From contig JAJEKB010020494.1 of the NCBI GenBank assembly GCA_022393335.1, positions 289,839-353,838 on the forward strand: a stretch of 64,000 bases of DNA, read 5' to 3'. Below are positions 34,093 to 47,400 of this stretch, in pieces (position 1 is the first letter of the stretch; every line of letters starts with the position of its first letter). The stretch is from Macrotrachela quadricornifera. Lineage: Eukaryota; Rotifera; Eurotatoria; Philodinida; Philodinidae. The translations under genes were made by a program, and so were the position numbers. Below the pieces are notes generated by a model. It was not told where the DNA came from. It did not search any database and worked only from the letters and a program-made list of their open reading frames with translations.

Positions 34093-36129
34093 TTTACGGA
34101 AGAATTGTCATTATATGTATGACGTTACTCCTTTGGCAGGTCTCTATTATGGAGAGGTCTTCAGATACGGAGTTTTTTTGATTTGTGAAATTTAAGAGAT
34201 AACCTTTCCAAATTATATGAGCAAGTTGACAAAAAGTAGATTATTTTACTAGTCTCTAGCAGTCTTAAAAAATATTTTTCTTAATTCTGCTGCGTTTAAA
34301 TTTTGAAAGATCGAAACCGTGTTTGTCATTGATGTACACATCTAATTGAATTACGAAAAATTATTATTCCATCAATTCATTTGAAGAAATAATTATTTTT
34401 TTTTTATAGCGAAAATTAGAATTTATTTAAAAAATCGAGCCTAACTGAAAGTGAATTCTACCTAAGTTTAATTTTTCCTAAAGTTCAATTTTGTCTGTGA
34501 TTAGAGTGTATTTTTATTTGTCATAGACAACAACTGAAGATCTCATTATTGATCTTATCTTCATAGAAGACAATAACTATTGATTGATCAGTATAAATTG
34601 AGCATATATTCATCAAAATATCTCGTACCTATGTGAAACATACTATAGGTGCTATATAATTAGTAAAACTTCTGTTTCTCATCAAAAAAACACATTTACA
34701 ATAATTTTTTCAATAAATGCTGTCTGATTGGTCAACATTTCATGTTATTTTTCGGATCGATGTGGAGCTTTTTTTTAACTGTCTTTTTTAGCATTTTTTA
34801 GAGGAGAAAAAGTTGTACAACATATGTGAAATTCAACGTAACGTCTTTTAAAATGGTTGAATGGCAGCTGATATACTGAAGATAGTTGACACATTTTTAA
34901 CTCAAAAAATTGTCAATCTTAGACAGCATCTGAGAAATAATTCTCGAACATCACATTGAAATATAATTTGTAAATAGGTAATTTTGTTTATCGAAAAAAT
35001 CTCTCCTTTATACGAACGATTTTGATGATACCGAACAAGATGAGATTATTGAATCAAAAAAAAAAGTTTCCACGAGAGTACATCGATATCTAGCATGGTT
35101 CCCGATAGCCACATGGATCCACTCTTCAGATTTCGGAATTCACGAAACTAGGACATTGCTGAACCCTTGGTAAAAGAAAATTTCACCTCAATTGTACCCA
35201 ATTTGGAAATCAGGATATGATAGTGTTAAATACAGAAAAAGATTGTGATCGGTCGATAAGTTTTAGATGATTTTGAATCATCAATGAGAGATAATTGGTA
35301 ACGATTGAAGAAATCTTTTAAAAAATATCTGTAGGAAACGTTTTTTTTTGTAGTGTATTCTGTTGAAAAAAGCCATCCCTTGAGTATTTTTCATTTGAAA
35401 CGAAAAACGCAAGTCTTCCTAATAACTGTCGAATAGCAATTTGGTGATTGTCGAATTGATCATAGAATTCTTTTGTCAATTGTTCCAAAACTTTACACTT
35501 GGTTTGTATTATATGAGATGAGAATCTGGCGGATTTTTCCATCGAAGACATCTATTTTGTATGGATATTTTTTCGAGGAGGTAATGTCACGAAAAGTTTA
35601 ATCTGTATTTAACTGATAAAAGAAAAAGATTTTTTCTTTATGTATTAGATTTCTTTTAATAGTCAATGAATGATTAATCCTTTTCACCTTCAAAATATCA
35701 TTTTAATATTTTTCTTTTCTTATTATTGTTTTAAAAACAAATTTATTTTTAAAGATTAAAATACAATTATTTAATTCTGTTAGATGAAATCAATCAAAAA
35801 AGAAAGACAAGATTTTCTTCATAGAAAAAGAAATCGAGCACAAAGTTTTGTTGACTTAGTAGGCATCATAGACTAATGATTCTGTGTTATTTATTTTTAT
35901 TTCAAGATTAATTCTGATGATTATACTTGTATAGAATATATGACATTTTCTTAAAGAAAACTTAGTTGTTTTTTTTTTCTTTTTAATATATACTTTCACA
36001 ATATTTGTATGAAATGTAAAAATTATAAAAAGTTTCTCTAGTTATTTTGAGAATCTTTTTAGCTGATTTGTCCTTTCTGGATGATGGATCCCATCGGTGA
36101 AATACACTATATTTTAAGCTCTATATAAG
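34093..36129. other. 2 kb gene-poor DNA
   Basis: The minus frame at 35318-35551 (KCKVLEQLTKEFYDQFDNHQ) has a protein-like composition but no recognised family, splice partners or context, so it is left unassigned. Nothing else was supported. Confidence 0.4.
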
Positions 36130-36316
36130 TTTTATTAGAAGACAAAATATATCATAAGATGCCGTATGAAAAGCTCTACAATCTCCATAGTAATGTGATC
36201 ATACAGAGTTTTGCTTTTTTTGAAAACAAAAAGTACATAATTAGATTAAGTTTTACTATAGAGATTGTAGAACTTTTCACGTTGCATCTTGTAATATATT
36301 TTGTTTTCTAATAAAA
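36130..36316. mobile_element. Short foldback related to the 6.8 and 24.5 kb elements
   Basis: Two ~65-bp arms (from TTTATTAGAAGACAAAATAT on the left to its near complement on the right) enclose a short centre. They share the AAAAGCTCTACAATCT and GCATCTTG..ATATATTTTG motifs found inside the larger inverted-repeat elements, so this is probably an internal-deletion derivative of that family. Confidence 0.65.
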
Positions 36317-36966
36317 TGTGCTTAGTTATCCTTTTAGAGGACGATGTTTCTTCTTCAAAAGCAATGTAGCATAATATTATATGTCTGAAAAGCATACTTA
36401 ATCAAAATATGTGAGAAAAATAAGAATAGACTGACAATTAGAAATTGAATGTGAAAATATTGTTCATATGGTACGACGATTTCTTTACAGTTAAAACTAT
36501 ATGTATTATGGATATCACAATTGTCATATCGGAGAGAAAGAATACGAATATCAATTGTGACTATAAAACAATGTGAGAAGCACATTAAATGTAATAGTTA
36601 ATAAAATCTTCTTCAAAATGCATTTATAACATTGTGTTTTTCAATTGAAATAGAGAAAATTGAATAAAAATCAAATCGAGATACTTTTATTATATCTTTT
36701 CATAAAATTCTTTTTTAGAAATAGTAATAGAATATATTGATTCAAATATGTCAGCTTGTTCCGTTGAATATAAGAATATGATATATTTCACAGAAATACG
36801 ACAAGTGGATTAGAAATAATAAGAGCGGTATAGAATTTCCATTTATAAAAGTATTAAAAAATGTACTTTTTAATTTTAAATCAATTTAGCTTAAAATATT
36901 ACTCATGTTTTTGGAAATAAAAAGGAAGAGACGCCTTCATGATATTATCTCATTTCAACACAAATA
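36317..36966. promoter_or_regulatory. Upstream region of the NHL-repeat gene
   Basis: AT-rich, with no gene. It presumably contains the NHL gene promoter. No convincing core motif was found. Confidence 0.35.
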
Positions 36967-39900
36967 ATGAACAGAATTATATTCGTTTATCTCGTTTGCA
37001 TTCTTCTTAGGTAAACACCATTGATTTTTATTTTTATTTTATTCTTCTAACATTTATCATTTTTTTATTTTAGTATAACAGGTTTGATTTTTATTTCATA
37101 GTACGTATTTAATTATTAAATTCTTTCATTGATAGTTGAAATAAAATCTCAAATATGTCATGGAGTTTCTCAATATGGTCAATGTTCGACAAATGGTGCA
37201 TGTGCCTGTTTCCATATGGCAGGTGCTGTTGATACTGGTATTTGTACCTTTCAATTAGTAGATTGTTCTGAGTTGCGTCCATGCACAAATAATCGTTGTG
37301 ATAAATCTGATCATATATGTGTTCATCATTCTCAATGTCATCAACTTCCTGTTTGTTATCCAGTGCCAAGTTACAATAAAAAACTCTGTCCATCGATATC
37401 AAGTAAGAGAACCAACAATCATCTATAAAGTCAAAAAGGAACTCGAACTTCTTCACTGTTTACACACTATTGATAGATATAGTGTGGAAGAGAAGATCTC
37501 TTCTCATAGCATGAATGATATCCAACGTCTTAGAGACAGAATTTGCCTCACTTTATCGAGGAAATAGTGACTCAGAAGTACATTATTTTACAAAAAATCA
37601 AAAAATTTTCTAAATTAACTTATCTTTGCCACTTGCAGACCGACTTTATTTAACACAAAATAGAATTAAAGAAATGTAGTAATATTTTGCTCTGTTTATA
37701 CAACAAAGAGCTTCTTCCTGTATGCTCTTCTCTGAATCAGTCTACAAAAACCGAACCAAATGAAACTAATTTCAATATAAAGCAATACTTTTCTTTCAAC
37801 TAAACGGAATACTTGGTCAGGATAGACTTGATGAATGGGCAGAAGTACAGAATCTTCCAAAAAAAGATTAAAACAATCTCATTCTTTTCTATTCCTTTCT
37901 ACGGTCACGATATAGGACAGCGAGTGATAAGAGAATACAAAGAAATCTACGGAAAAATTAACGTGTGTGTTTTTAATGAGATCGAGAACAAAGCATACAA
38001 ACAAAGCAATAAACGCAAAAGAATGAATTGTACTTTGTAAGAATTAATTATGAAGAGAACAAGGTTTCTCCCTTTCAACAGTTCTCGTTCCAAAAATTTT
38101 CCCGGATAATGCAAGTTTTAAAAAAAATTTCTTCCTCGTCCGAGAACTCATGAGGAATATTCTGTTCTGTGGCAGCGCCCATTTCATGCAAAATCTCTAG
38201 TTAAACTTTACCATGACAAAACAAGTTTTGAAGAGGAAAATGTTTGTAGTCGAAGTTGATTGATGGCATATCTTTAATTTACAATTTTGCTTAGCCATTA
38301 TCTAATAGTTCCATTCGATCTCATACCAATCCTATTTATTTTATTTCTATAAATGTTTTCTGTTGATATATAGTGACGAACACGACAACTACAGCTAGAC
38401 CTACTACTTCTATCCAAAAGTTCGGTAAGTTTCACATTAACGCAGATTAACCTTACTAAATGCTAATCTAAAATGAGATATATATAGTTACTCTGCATTG
38501 AAAATAATATGCAAAGAACAGTGTAGAATTATTTATAAAAAAAAAGGACGTTCATGGTTTTCATTATTTAGAAGGGATAATGAAATTGCATTGATTAACA
38601 CGTACAAGATTTTTCAGATAAACTTTTTCAGAATTTTTCGACATATCTTTGAATAAGAAAAAGTTCCATTGAATAAAAATTTTGAGATTCTAATTTCCAG
38701 AACTCGATTAGAATCGCTGACTCAGGATTAACCCTTTTGCGGCGGGCATTCCATATATAGGACGCTTGCATTCCTTCCCTAGTTACAGATACTAAGTTGC
38801 ATTCGATGTAAAACTTTCAACACTAGCTTATAGTTTGTCTAAAAAATCCCAAAAAAGAAGCTTATTGATTCTACAGGACTTACACTTGTACATTTTTCCT
38901 TCTTTTTGTCAGCATTATAGTATGGTATTATCATTTCCTAATCATTCGTGATTCGAAGAGATGACGGACGTTTCATACCACGTCATTCCAAACTCCAGAT
39001 ATGTGATCGGATATTCAGAATGGAATGACCATCACTATATGCGAAATAGTGTCCAAAGATCAGGACGGGAAAGATCGGATGTTCGTGATTAAATTTACCA
39101 GATGATCTTAGCTGATTTATTCTGGTATAAGCAACGGTTAAAATTTTTTTAATATAAACCCAAGAATGAATAAAAATTAGTGAATCATCTAGTATCTCTC
39201 AAAGAAGAACAAATAGAACATATTTCCGAATATTCTGTCTTTTTATTATGATCTCTCTGTTTTTATTGTTACGATTTCCCGATCATTTTCATTACGAACA
39301 CCCTGCTTTTTTAATTTTTAATTGACTTTTGTCATTCCGAACTCTCGCACACTTAATTCCGAACATCCTGTCTTTTTTCTTATGTTGGGAAATCGTAACG
39401 GACATCTGCTACCAGAGTTCGTAATGAGAAGGTAGTGTGAAGCGTTCAATTCCCATTCGAAGCAGGAAACAAAAACGAGCTTGGAATGTAGTCAATGCAA
39501 CATTAACTTATGCATAGAACCTTGTGTGGAGATCTATCATATATTCAGATAGATCTCATAAAAAATATATTATAAATGCTTGAGCCTATTGTGTGCCGGG
39601 TTTCTACCAATAGAAAAGACTACTTTGACTTTCAGGTGCACAAGTCTTTTATAATAATTTTTCCATTAAAAATAAATCTGCTGCCAAAGAATTAATCAGA
39701 TCTATTAATTATGCAAACTCGACATTATTCTCACCGAAAATTAGATTGTTTCCTTATTCTTAGTGGTAGAGGTCGAAATATGCATCTATACAAAGTTTCG
39801 GTTTTTTCAAAAAAACTTGGTGATGAGTGCTGAAGTAATTTGTGGAAATAATCTGGCATATAAGATTTAATATAGTTTTATTATGTCTTTTAAACAATGA

Positions 39901-41693
39901 AAACTAGAGATTGTTATCATATTCCTGTCAAAATATCCAACATCCATTTCCTTTGAAATACATAGTTGGAAAAGATATTATTCCAGCAGGATAACGCTAT
40001 AATTTCAAATAGAAGACATAATGGGTTTTATATCGAATGAAAGCTCATCAAAATTGGGGTTTATTGATATTATATAGAGAAGATTATGAAAATCTTTTAA
40101 TATCGAGCTCAATAAATTTTCTGAAAATTTTAAAATATACTCATTGGATGTGATTTTTCCCGCTGCTTCCAATGAGTATATTTTAAAATATCTTCCATAA
40201 GAATACTAATGAAAAAACTCACTTTATTGAAAAATTGTATGCTTTTCTTGCACATGAAAAATATGAGTTTCTTTTTAATGTCTTTTTCAGATTTTCCAAA
40301 CAGTTTTTTGAATTTTTTATTGCAAAAATCTTCTCTGTGTAGTATCAATAAACCCCATTTTTGACAAGCTTTCATTGAATATAAAATTCATTATGTCTTC
40401 TAAGTGTACATAAGTTTCATTGATGACAAATACTTTTTACTGTTTTAAAGACGGCAGAAGACCAGATAAAATTTCGGATTATAATCAATTTTAGTTATAT
40501 TTTATCTGATTCGAAAGAAAATAAACAGAAAATTCACATTTCGGAAATGATATAATCTTAATGAAATGAAGAACTTTGTCATTCATTTGTGGATTTTTCT
40601 TATGAAACAAAAAATATTCTAAGTTTTGTTTTATAACTAAAACACGTAGTTATTCAAGATGACTTTTACTCCCTCTTAAATGCTGTTCAAAATAACAGAT
40701 CAAGGGAGAAACTAGCTGATTTCAACCTAATCGATAATATTTGTTTGTTTCATTCTAGTACCACTACGAGCATCTAGTATTGATATTGCTTCGAATGCAA
40801 AATGGCTTCAAAATGGTCTAACTGTAGCTGGAGGAAATGAAATGGGCAATGGAATTAATCAACTCACTAGTCCCTTTGGTTTATATATTGATGATAATCA
40901 AACAATGTATATCGCTGATTTTTTAAATCATCGTATTGTAGAATGGCAATATGGTGCAACGCATGGGAAAGTTGTTGCTGGTGGAAATGGAAAAGGAAGT
41001 GGACCTAATCAGTTGAATAATCCAGTTGACGTGATTGTCGACAAAGAAAGAGATAATCTCATCATCTCCGATAACGGAAATAAAAGAATAGTTCGATGGT
41101 CTCGTCGAAATGGTGCCACTAGTGGTGAAACAATTATCTCAAACATCGATTGTCGAAGTTTGACAATGGACGAAAATAGATTTCTCTATGTTACTGATCG
41201 TACAAAACATGAAGTGAGACGATATAGAATTGATGTTAGTGATGCTAATGGACAAGTGGTTGCAGGTGGAAATGGACAAGGAAATCGTCTCGATCAACTT
41301 GCTTCTCCTCGACACGTATTTGTCGACCGAAATCATGCAGTATACGTGTCTGATCAGGAAAATAATCGTGTGATGAAATGGGAAGAAGGTGCAAAAGAAG
41401 GTATTGTTGTAGCTGGTGGTCAAGGAAAAGGAAATAGTTTTACACAACTGGATGCTCCTCAAGGAATTGTTATCGATCAATTGGGTACTGTCTATGTGGT
41501 TGATTGTTTTAATGACCGAATAATGCGATGGCCAAAAGGAAGTACAAATGGAAGTGTGATTATTGATGGAAGTGACGAAAAAGAACGGTCAAAACAATTA
41601 AGTTGGCCCGTTGGATTAACATTTGATCGGTACGGCAATCTATATGTTGCTGATACTATGAGTAATCGAATACAAAGATTTAATATTGAATAA
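36967..41693 (+). CDS. Secreted NHL-repeat beta-propeller protein with Cys-rich N-terminal domain
   Basis: Predicted exons 36967-37010, 37074-37081 (8 nt), 37136-37402, 38374-38424 and 40759-41693 join in phase to 434 residues. Exon 1 encodes a signal peptide (MNRIIFVYLVCILLS). Exon 3 encodes a ~90-residue domain with 14 Cys in pairs (GACACFHMAG, CTNNRCDKSDHICVHHSQC) that I cannot name. Exon 4 is a Thr-rich linker (TNTTTTARPTTS). The last exon holds six NHL-type repeats, each with the pattern QLxxPxGxxxDxxxxxYVxDxxNxRIxxW and linking VVAGGNGxGN turns, forming an extracellular propeller. Two introns are unusually long (971 and 2334 nt); the latter carries a MITE. NHL proteins of this layout form large families in bdelloids. 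Binding partners are unknown. Confidence 0.85.
37074..37081 (+). other. 8-nt micro-exon in the NHL gene
   Basis: TATAACAG is flanked by a TTTTAG acceptor and a GTTTGA donor. Including it keeps the frame from the signal peptide (CTT AG|T ATA ACA G|TT GAA). Skipping it creates TGA immediately. Confidence 0.6.
40011..40401. mobile_element. MITE inside the NHL gene intron
   Basis: The ends share AGAAGACATAATG, and ~70-bp arms (for example GGGGTTTATTGATA) are inverted around a ~250-bp centre. It lies in the 2334-nt intron of the NHL gene. The minus frame 40130-40375 lies mostly within it and is not considered a gene. Confidence 0.75.
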
Positions 41694-42739
41694 ATGATAA
41701 ATTAATTCATGATATTTATTTGTCTGTCTGTTTAAAAATATTTTTCATTGAATACAAAGGAAAAGAAGAAAAGATATTCGCTGCGATTAATTAATAAATC
41801 TATTATTAGCTATTTACGTGCAGGGTAACTGGAAAACTGTCTCTGATAGTAGGTGGACTCGTTAGGCTGGTGCCATGTTGCCACTATCATCAGTTAGGTT
41901 TTCCAATTGAAAGTATATAAAGAATACTTAATAGATTGATACTGAATGACTCTTCTATTGATTCGAATGATTACATGAGCATAATTCATGACTGGTAGAA
42001 TACATTGCAACAATTATTCGGATAAAATGAAGAACCTGAAATAGAAAATAGAATAAAATTGAATGATTGCTTGCACCTCTATCATGACTAGTCACATAAG
42101 CATCATACAAATGATGATTGTAGCTAATTTTTAAGATCTAACAACTGGGCCAATGGACTGAATCGTAAATACACTGTTTAAAAGTTCTAATTTTTGAAGA
42201 TTTTCAAACAGAACATTTTTGTTACATTTCTTGGCGAAAAAAGGTCGTCTTCAATCAACACAGGTTTTATTTCATCATTTGAAAATGAATGATACAATGT
42301 TTGTTGCGAAACAAACAGATTGCTGTGTAGATACCACATTGCATATCCCAGTATTAAATCATCAAACAAAGGACGAAGGACGTTTTAGGGATATTTCTGC
42401 TCAATTAAAAATCAAGATAGATTTGGATGAAACTTTCAGCAAACGTTCGCACATAGTCATAGTGATTATTCCTAAAAATTTCAGTCGTATCAGTTAAACA
42501 TTTCCTTTACTTCCTTCATTAGGTACCTAGCATCCAATATAGGTAAAAATGAACCTTATAGTAAATAATGTCGACTTTCGTTCTCTGTTATATGGTTTCG
42601 GCTCATAGCCATTTTTTTAGAGTAACTAGCAATCACGAAGAGTTATAAAATTGCAAAGAGAACGGAATGTGGAAAACCTGTTGTCCTAGCAACATGATGT
42701 ACATAGTGTGTTATATATGGATAAAACTATCTTACGAAA
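41694..42739. other. 3' flank of the NHL gene and gene-poor DNA
   Basis: A small imperfect hairpin (about 41826-41912, with arms ACTGGAAAAC..GATAGT and its complement) lies just past the gene. The overlapping frames at 42187-42497 are not convincing as coding. Confidence 0.4.
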
Positions 42740-43550
42740 GAACCCCACCAACTGATTAAAAGCTTTAAGACTCATATTCTGGCCATAAGTACGACTTGGT
42801 AGGACTAGAGAAACCCTAAAAGAATTTGTGTCCATGATCCTTTTTGACTAAGATACGACTAATTTCAGATTTAGAATTAGAAATGTATATAAGTCGCTTA
42901 TTGTATCTGAATTACAATATTTAACGTACGTATATGGGCAGCTAAACTCGCTAGTATTGTTACTAATGAGAAGAGAAATTTCTAAAAGACTGCAGAATAT
43001 ACATGAAACAATCTATCAGAAATTTACAAAGTAACGCACAAGGTTGAAGTAAGAAATGAAACACGTAATATCTTTATAGAAGACTTCTCTTTATTCTGTG
43101 GTTTATACGCGTCCTAACTTTGAATGAAGTCTGTAAAAAACGTATCAGTCCGATATAAATGCAAGGTGACTACGAAAGATATGATGTACGATTGGGATGA
43201 GAAAGAAAACTAAATGAAGACTGTATGGTAGCATACAAAATACATATTTATAGAAATTCTATTGCATTGAAATATTGATACTTGATACTTCTTTTACATC
43301 AAAGTTAGATCAACCGATGCACACCACAAAATAATCCTTCTAGCAATTCTATATTCTATCTATGAATGTTTTGAAAAATACCTTTTTATCGTAATATACA
43401 TGTATATTAAATATTGTAATTTAGATAACACAAGCGACTTATGTGCATTTCTAATCCTAAACCTGAAACAGTCGTATCTCAGCCAAAAAGATCCATGAAC
43501 ACGACAGCATATGAGCCTCAAAGCTTTTAATCAGTTGGTGGAGTTCCCTC
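42740..43550. mobile_element. Foldback element of ~0.8 kb
   Basis: The left arm (about 42748-42940) and right arm (about 43385-43545) are reverse complements at moderate identity, sharing CCACCAACTGATTAAAAGCTTT, AGATACGACT and ATAAGTCGCTT blocks. The interior has no coding frame. Divergence between the arms indicates an old insertion. Confidence 0.7.
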
Positions 43551-44402
43551 ATCAGTGAACAGCGATTATAAATACTAAGCTACATTTTACTGAAAACTGC
43601 AGCTCAAAAAGATGTGGGATTCTGGAAATCTTACAAACACAATTTCACTCATCGCCTGTATGATCAATTTTGAGCACCACTATAGTTTTGTAGAGCTCGT
43701 CAAACTCTATCGAACCATGTGAAAAATATTTTCATTTTTAAATTTCTACCATCTTACTTTTCTACAACAAAATAAAGATATCAAATTTTTGAAAATGTCG
43801 GAAGTTCGATATTAAAACGTCTTATAACCTTTACTATTTAGTATCAATAAATACAGTTTTATACGGGCTTCAAATTGGTATAAAATACTTAATGAAATCA
43901 TTTTATCTTCAGATCGAATCTGGAGAATGTAAAGCATTTGCAATATCTTGCAGAGAGGAGTTTGACTTGTTTTACAATAATATTCTTCCATTTAAAATTC
44001 ATATCAATCAAAACAAAAAAACAATTATTTTTCTTTGCTCCATCTAATTTGAGAATATGGAGATAAGAATTAACTACGTCATTTTAACCAGTTTTATTTT
44101 TTGTTCATCTTCACCATTTCCTAAATTACTGAATACGCCAACGTTTTTTTTTTGATTCTGTCTTTAAATTCTGAGAAAATTAAAAAAACATTCTTTCAGT
44201 ATGAAGCAATGTGTGAAGTGAATCTATCATAGTTGAAACTAAACGAGAAGCTGTTAAAAGATATGCATCAAAAAACTTTTTTTTTTTCTACAAAATAAAT
44301 ACTAAACATTTCTTTAATGAGTTTTTCTATATATCATTGAATAGAACAATTTGTTGTTGTTTTTTTTTGTTATTCAAATTAAAATCAACAATCATTGCAA
44401 AT
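43551..44402. promoter_or_regulatory. Upstream region of VCBS gene A, duplicated upstream of VCBS gene B
   Basis: From about 44030 the sequence is recognisably similar to 58140-58460 (for example AATGTGTGAAGTGAATC, AGTTTTTCTATATAT, CAATCATT). Both stretches end at the short first coding exon of a VCBS gene, so this is probably shared promoter and 5' UTR sequence retained since duplication. Confidence 0.55.
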
Positions 44403-47400
44403 ATGACAGTAAGTTAATAAGAGACATAATGAAAACTCGTAATAATATTATAATCTACAATCGCATTGTATCAATAGTACATGAGATGATATTTCACTAA
44501 CAGATTCTGTTTATTTTAATTATAGCAATTAGCCAATCTTGATGAAATTCTATTCTATTAATCGTATTAAAGACTCCTTCTTTTAGTACAATAAAAAAAT
44601 GTATAATATAAATTCTTTATCGCATACGATATTTCTCGTAGACACTGTGAAATCTATTACTCTTCGAAAAGGATTGATTATTCTACGGTTTGATTATAAA
44701 AGTTTATTACCATCAATTTTATTTCGTCATGATTTCAACAAGAGTTTTAAAAATTTGAATTGTGAAACTTATATCAGAATCACTATGATTTCATCTATAC
44801 AAAATAATGCTGAACAAAAAAAGAGTATTTCAAAGGGAGAAAAAATTAAAATTGATATTGCTTATCCGATCAATTATTGCAAACATTTTTTTTGTATTTA
44901 GAAATAATTGAATTGAATATGTCATAGTGTATGTTTAATTTCTATTCTAAAATATGACGAAATTGCTGTCATCTAGCTGTAAATAGGGATATACTAACTT
45001 CAACTTGGATCAATTCTTATATCTAGAGTTCACAGATACTGACTTGAATTTGGTCAGGTATGTAGCGCTTAAATAAGGATAGTGCCCGTTAGCTACTTGA
45101 GTCCTATCTAAGGATGGCCTGCACTACCTCTTGGATCCTACCTCAAGATGATCTCTGGAACTTATTTTTCACATCGGTTCGAAGAATTTACATAACAAAA
45201 TGCTATCTCAAATTTGATAAAGCTAAGGATCCTACTGGTCAAAGATTATGTTGCTAAAAACCATATTCTCTACTATTATAAGAACAAAGCATAGTGTTGG
45301 TGGGATCAATCTGAAGTTTTTCAGGAAACCTCTTTCATAAAGCTGGAACAATACTACTCTTTATTCTTACAAGAGTAAAGAAAACATTTCGCCTAATGTA
45401 GTCTTCGATCTAGCGGCAATAAACTTTGACAGATCACCCTCACATAAGTACTAAAATATTTTAATGAGAAAACAAACATAACCTATAAATAGTATTTTCC
45501 AGTATCTCGATCATAATAATTAGTTTTTAAATTCCATTCATTATGCACAAAAATCGCACAAATGTCATAGTCGATATTTACATATTTATGAATGTAATTT
45601 GAAAATATTTGTGTATATTGAACTTGAGGCTTCATAGAATACTCCATGCAAAGTATACACAGATTAATGAAAAAGTTTGATTATTAGTAATTCATCATTA
45701 AACTAAACTATGAATCCAAATGATTATTAAATTAGTTAATAATTCAACAAACTCTATATATTAGTATTACTAAAATTTAAAATGCAATGGATTAATTTTC
45801 TATGTTTCTTCATTAGTAAAAGATTGTGAGATCATTATGTTATGATACATTAAAAACATACAGACAACAAAATACAACACTATTTCAACGATATATGTAA
45901 TCAAACCATTGTATTATAGACTTGATTTGTACTAGTAAATAATAAAAAATATTTCTAAAAACTGTAAACAGCAAGAACTATCACTAATACGATCTTGATA
46001 ATAATGTCAAATCTTTTGAACTTTGACTAAAAAAAGTATTCACTTTTAAACTTATATGTAGGACATTACAGTATTAACTACTTTTGATAGTAACAATGAT
46101 CATGTACCATCAGTTGTAACCGAAACTATGATAAAGTATGTATTAAACTATTCTTAATATAATATATTTGATAGTATAACTCTTTATTTTGAGGAAACGT
46201 ATCATAAGAGAAAAAACTCGACGATTTATTCTTAGATGCACGTTTGGAACAATTCTGATTGGTATATTCCTCATTATACCTGTTATTTTGATTCATAACA
46301 CTATAGTACAATCATCAAACACAAAACCAGTTAAAATCAGTATGTATACATAATTTAAACTTTATTTACTTATATAACTTGAATGATTAATTCTAGAAAA
46401 TTCACAATTTAAATTAATATAAAATTTCTAAAATAAATAGTTGATAATCATATAATCTATATTCTATTTTTTAAAACTCAATAAGTTATAATAAACGATA
46501 TATCGAGTTCCATCTTAATTTAAAGATTCATGACAAAATTAATTTCGACATAATGTGATGCATAATATGAAAAGAAGTACATAAATATTTCTATGTTAGA
46601 TGTATAAAATCATATATCAAATAAAAGCATTTTTAATGACCATCTTTCATATGATCCAAGTAACACTGTTTTGTTCTTATAATAGTGAAGAAAATCTTCT
46701 CTGATTCATTTTTATATCTAAATTTCACATATTTTAAAATTTAAATATCTCCCTCGAGATAAATGAACACCCCGCTAATCTTGTTAATCTATCCATGAGA
46801 GTTTTTATTTGACATCAAAATGTCAAGTCTATCTCAGTTACAATACAAATATCTTCATTGTAAGAAATAGTTTACTAAACCACATGCTTATGATATTGTT
46901 TAGGAACAACTACAAATTTGCATATTGTGTCTACAACCACCACAGTCACATCAATGTTGAGTGATGGTTAGCTAATTAAATGTTCTATTACAAATATTTT
47001 TTTTTCATTAAAACAAAAAATATTTTCTAGCTACAACAACTACGATTTCTACAACCGCATTTAACACGAACAGTAAGTGAACTTTTATGTTTTCATTTTT
47101 TGTTTTTCTCTCTTTAAAATATATCAAGACTATGAGATTTTTAAAACAGATAAATTTCAATCGATATCTAATATCTAGATAAAGATTAACTTAAGATTAC
47201 ACAGATTATTTCGTAACTATACGCAAAGTCACTTAATGAAGATGTTTTGATGAGATTTGAAAATTTTTCCAGGTACTATTCATAAATCCGAGAATATACA
47301 AAAAAGAAGAATATAATGATATGATCATACTTTTTTGATTTAGGTCCAAAGTGTCAATTATTGACATTCAATACTTCTATGTCATATGCAACTGGTACTA

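Noticed and set aside
38725..38775. TTAACCCTTTTGCGGCGGGCA, resembling a piggyBac-type end
   Set aside because: No inverted partner or TTAA-flanked right end was found nearby, so an element cannot be supported.
40130..40375. 81-codon Lys/Phe-rich minus frame
   Set aside because: Mostly contained in a MITE within the NHL gene intron, with low-complexity composition.
44599..44901. 100-codon plus frame
   Set aside because: Lies wholly in the predicted first intron of VCBS gene A, without recognisable motifs. VCBS gene B has no counterpart.
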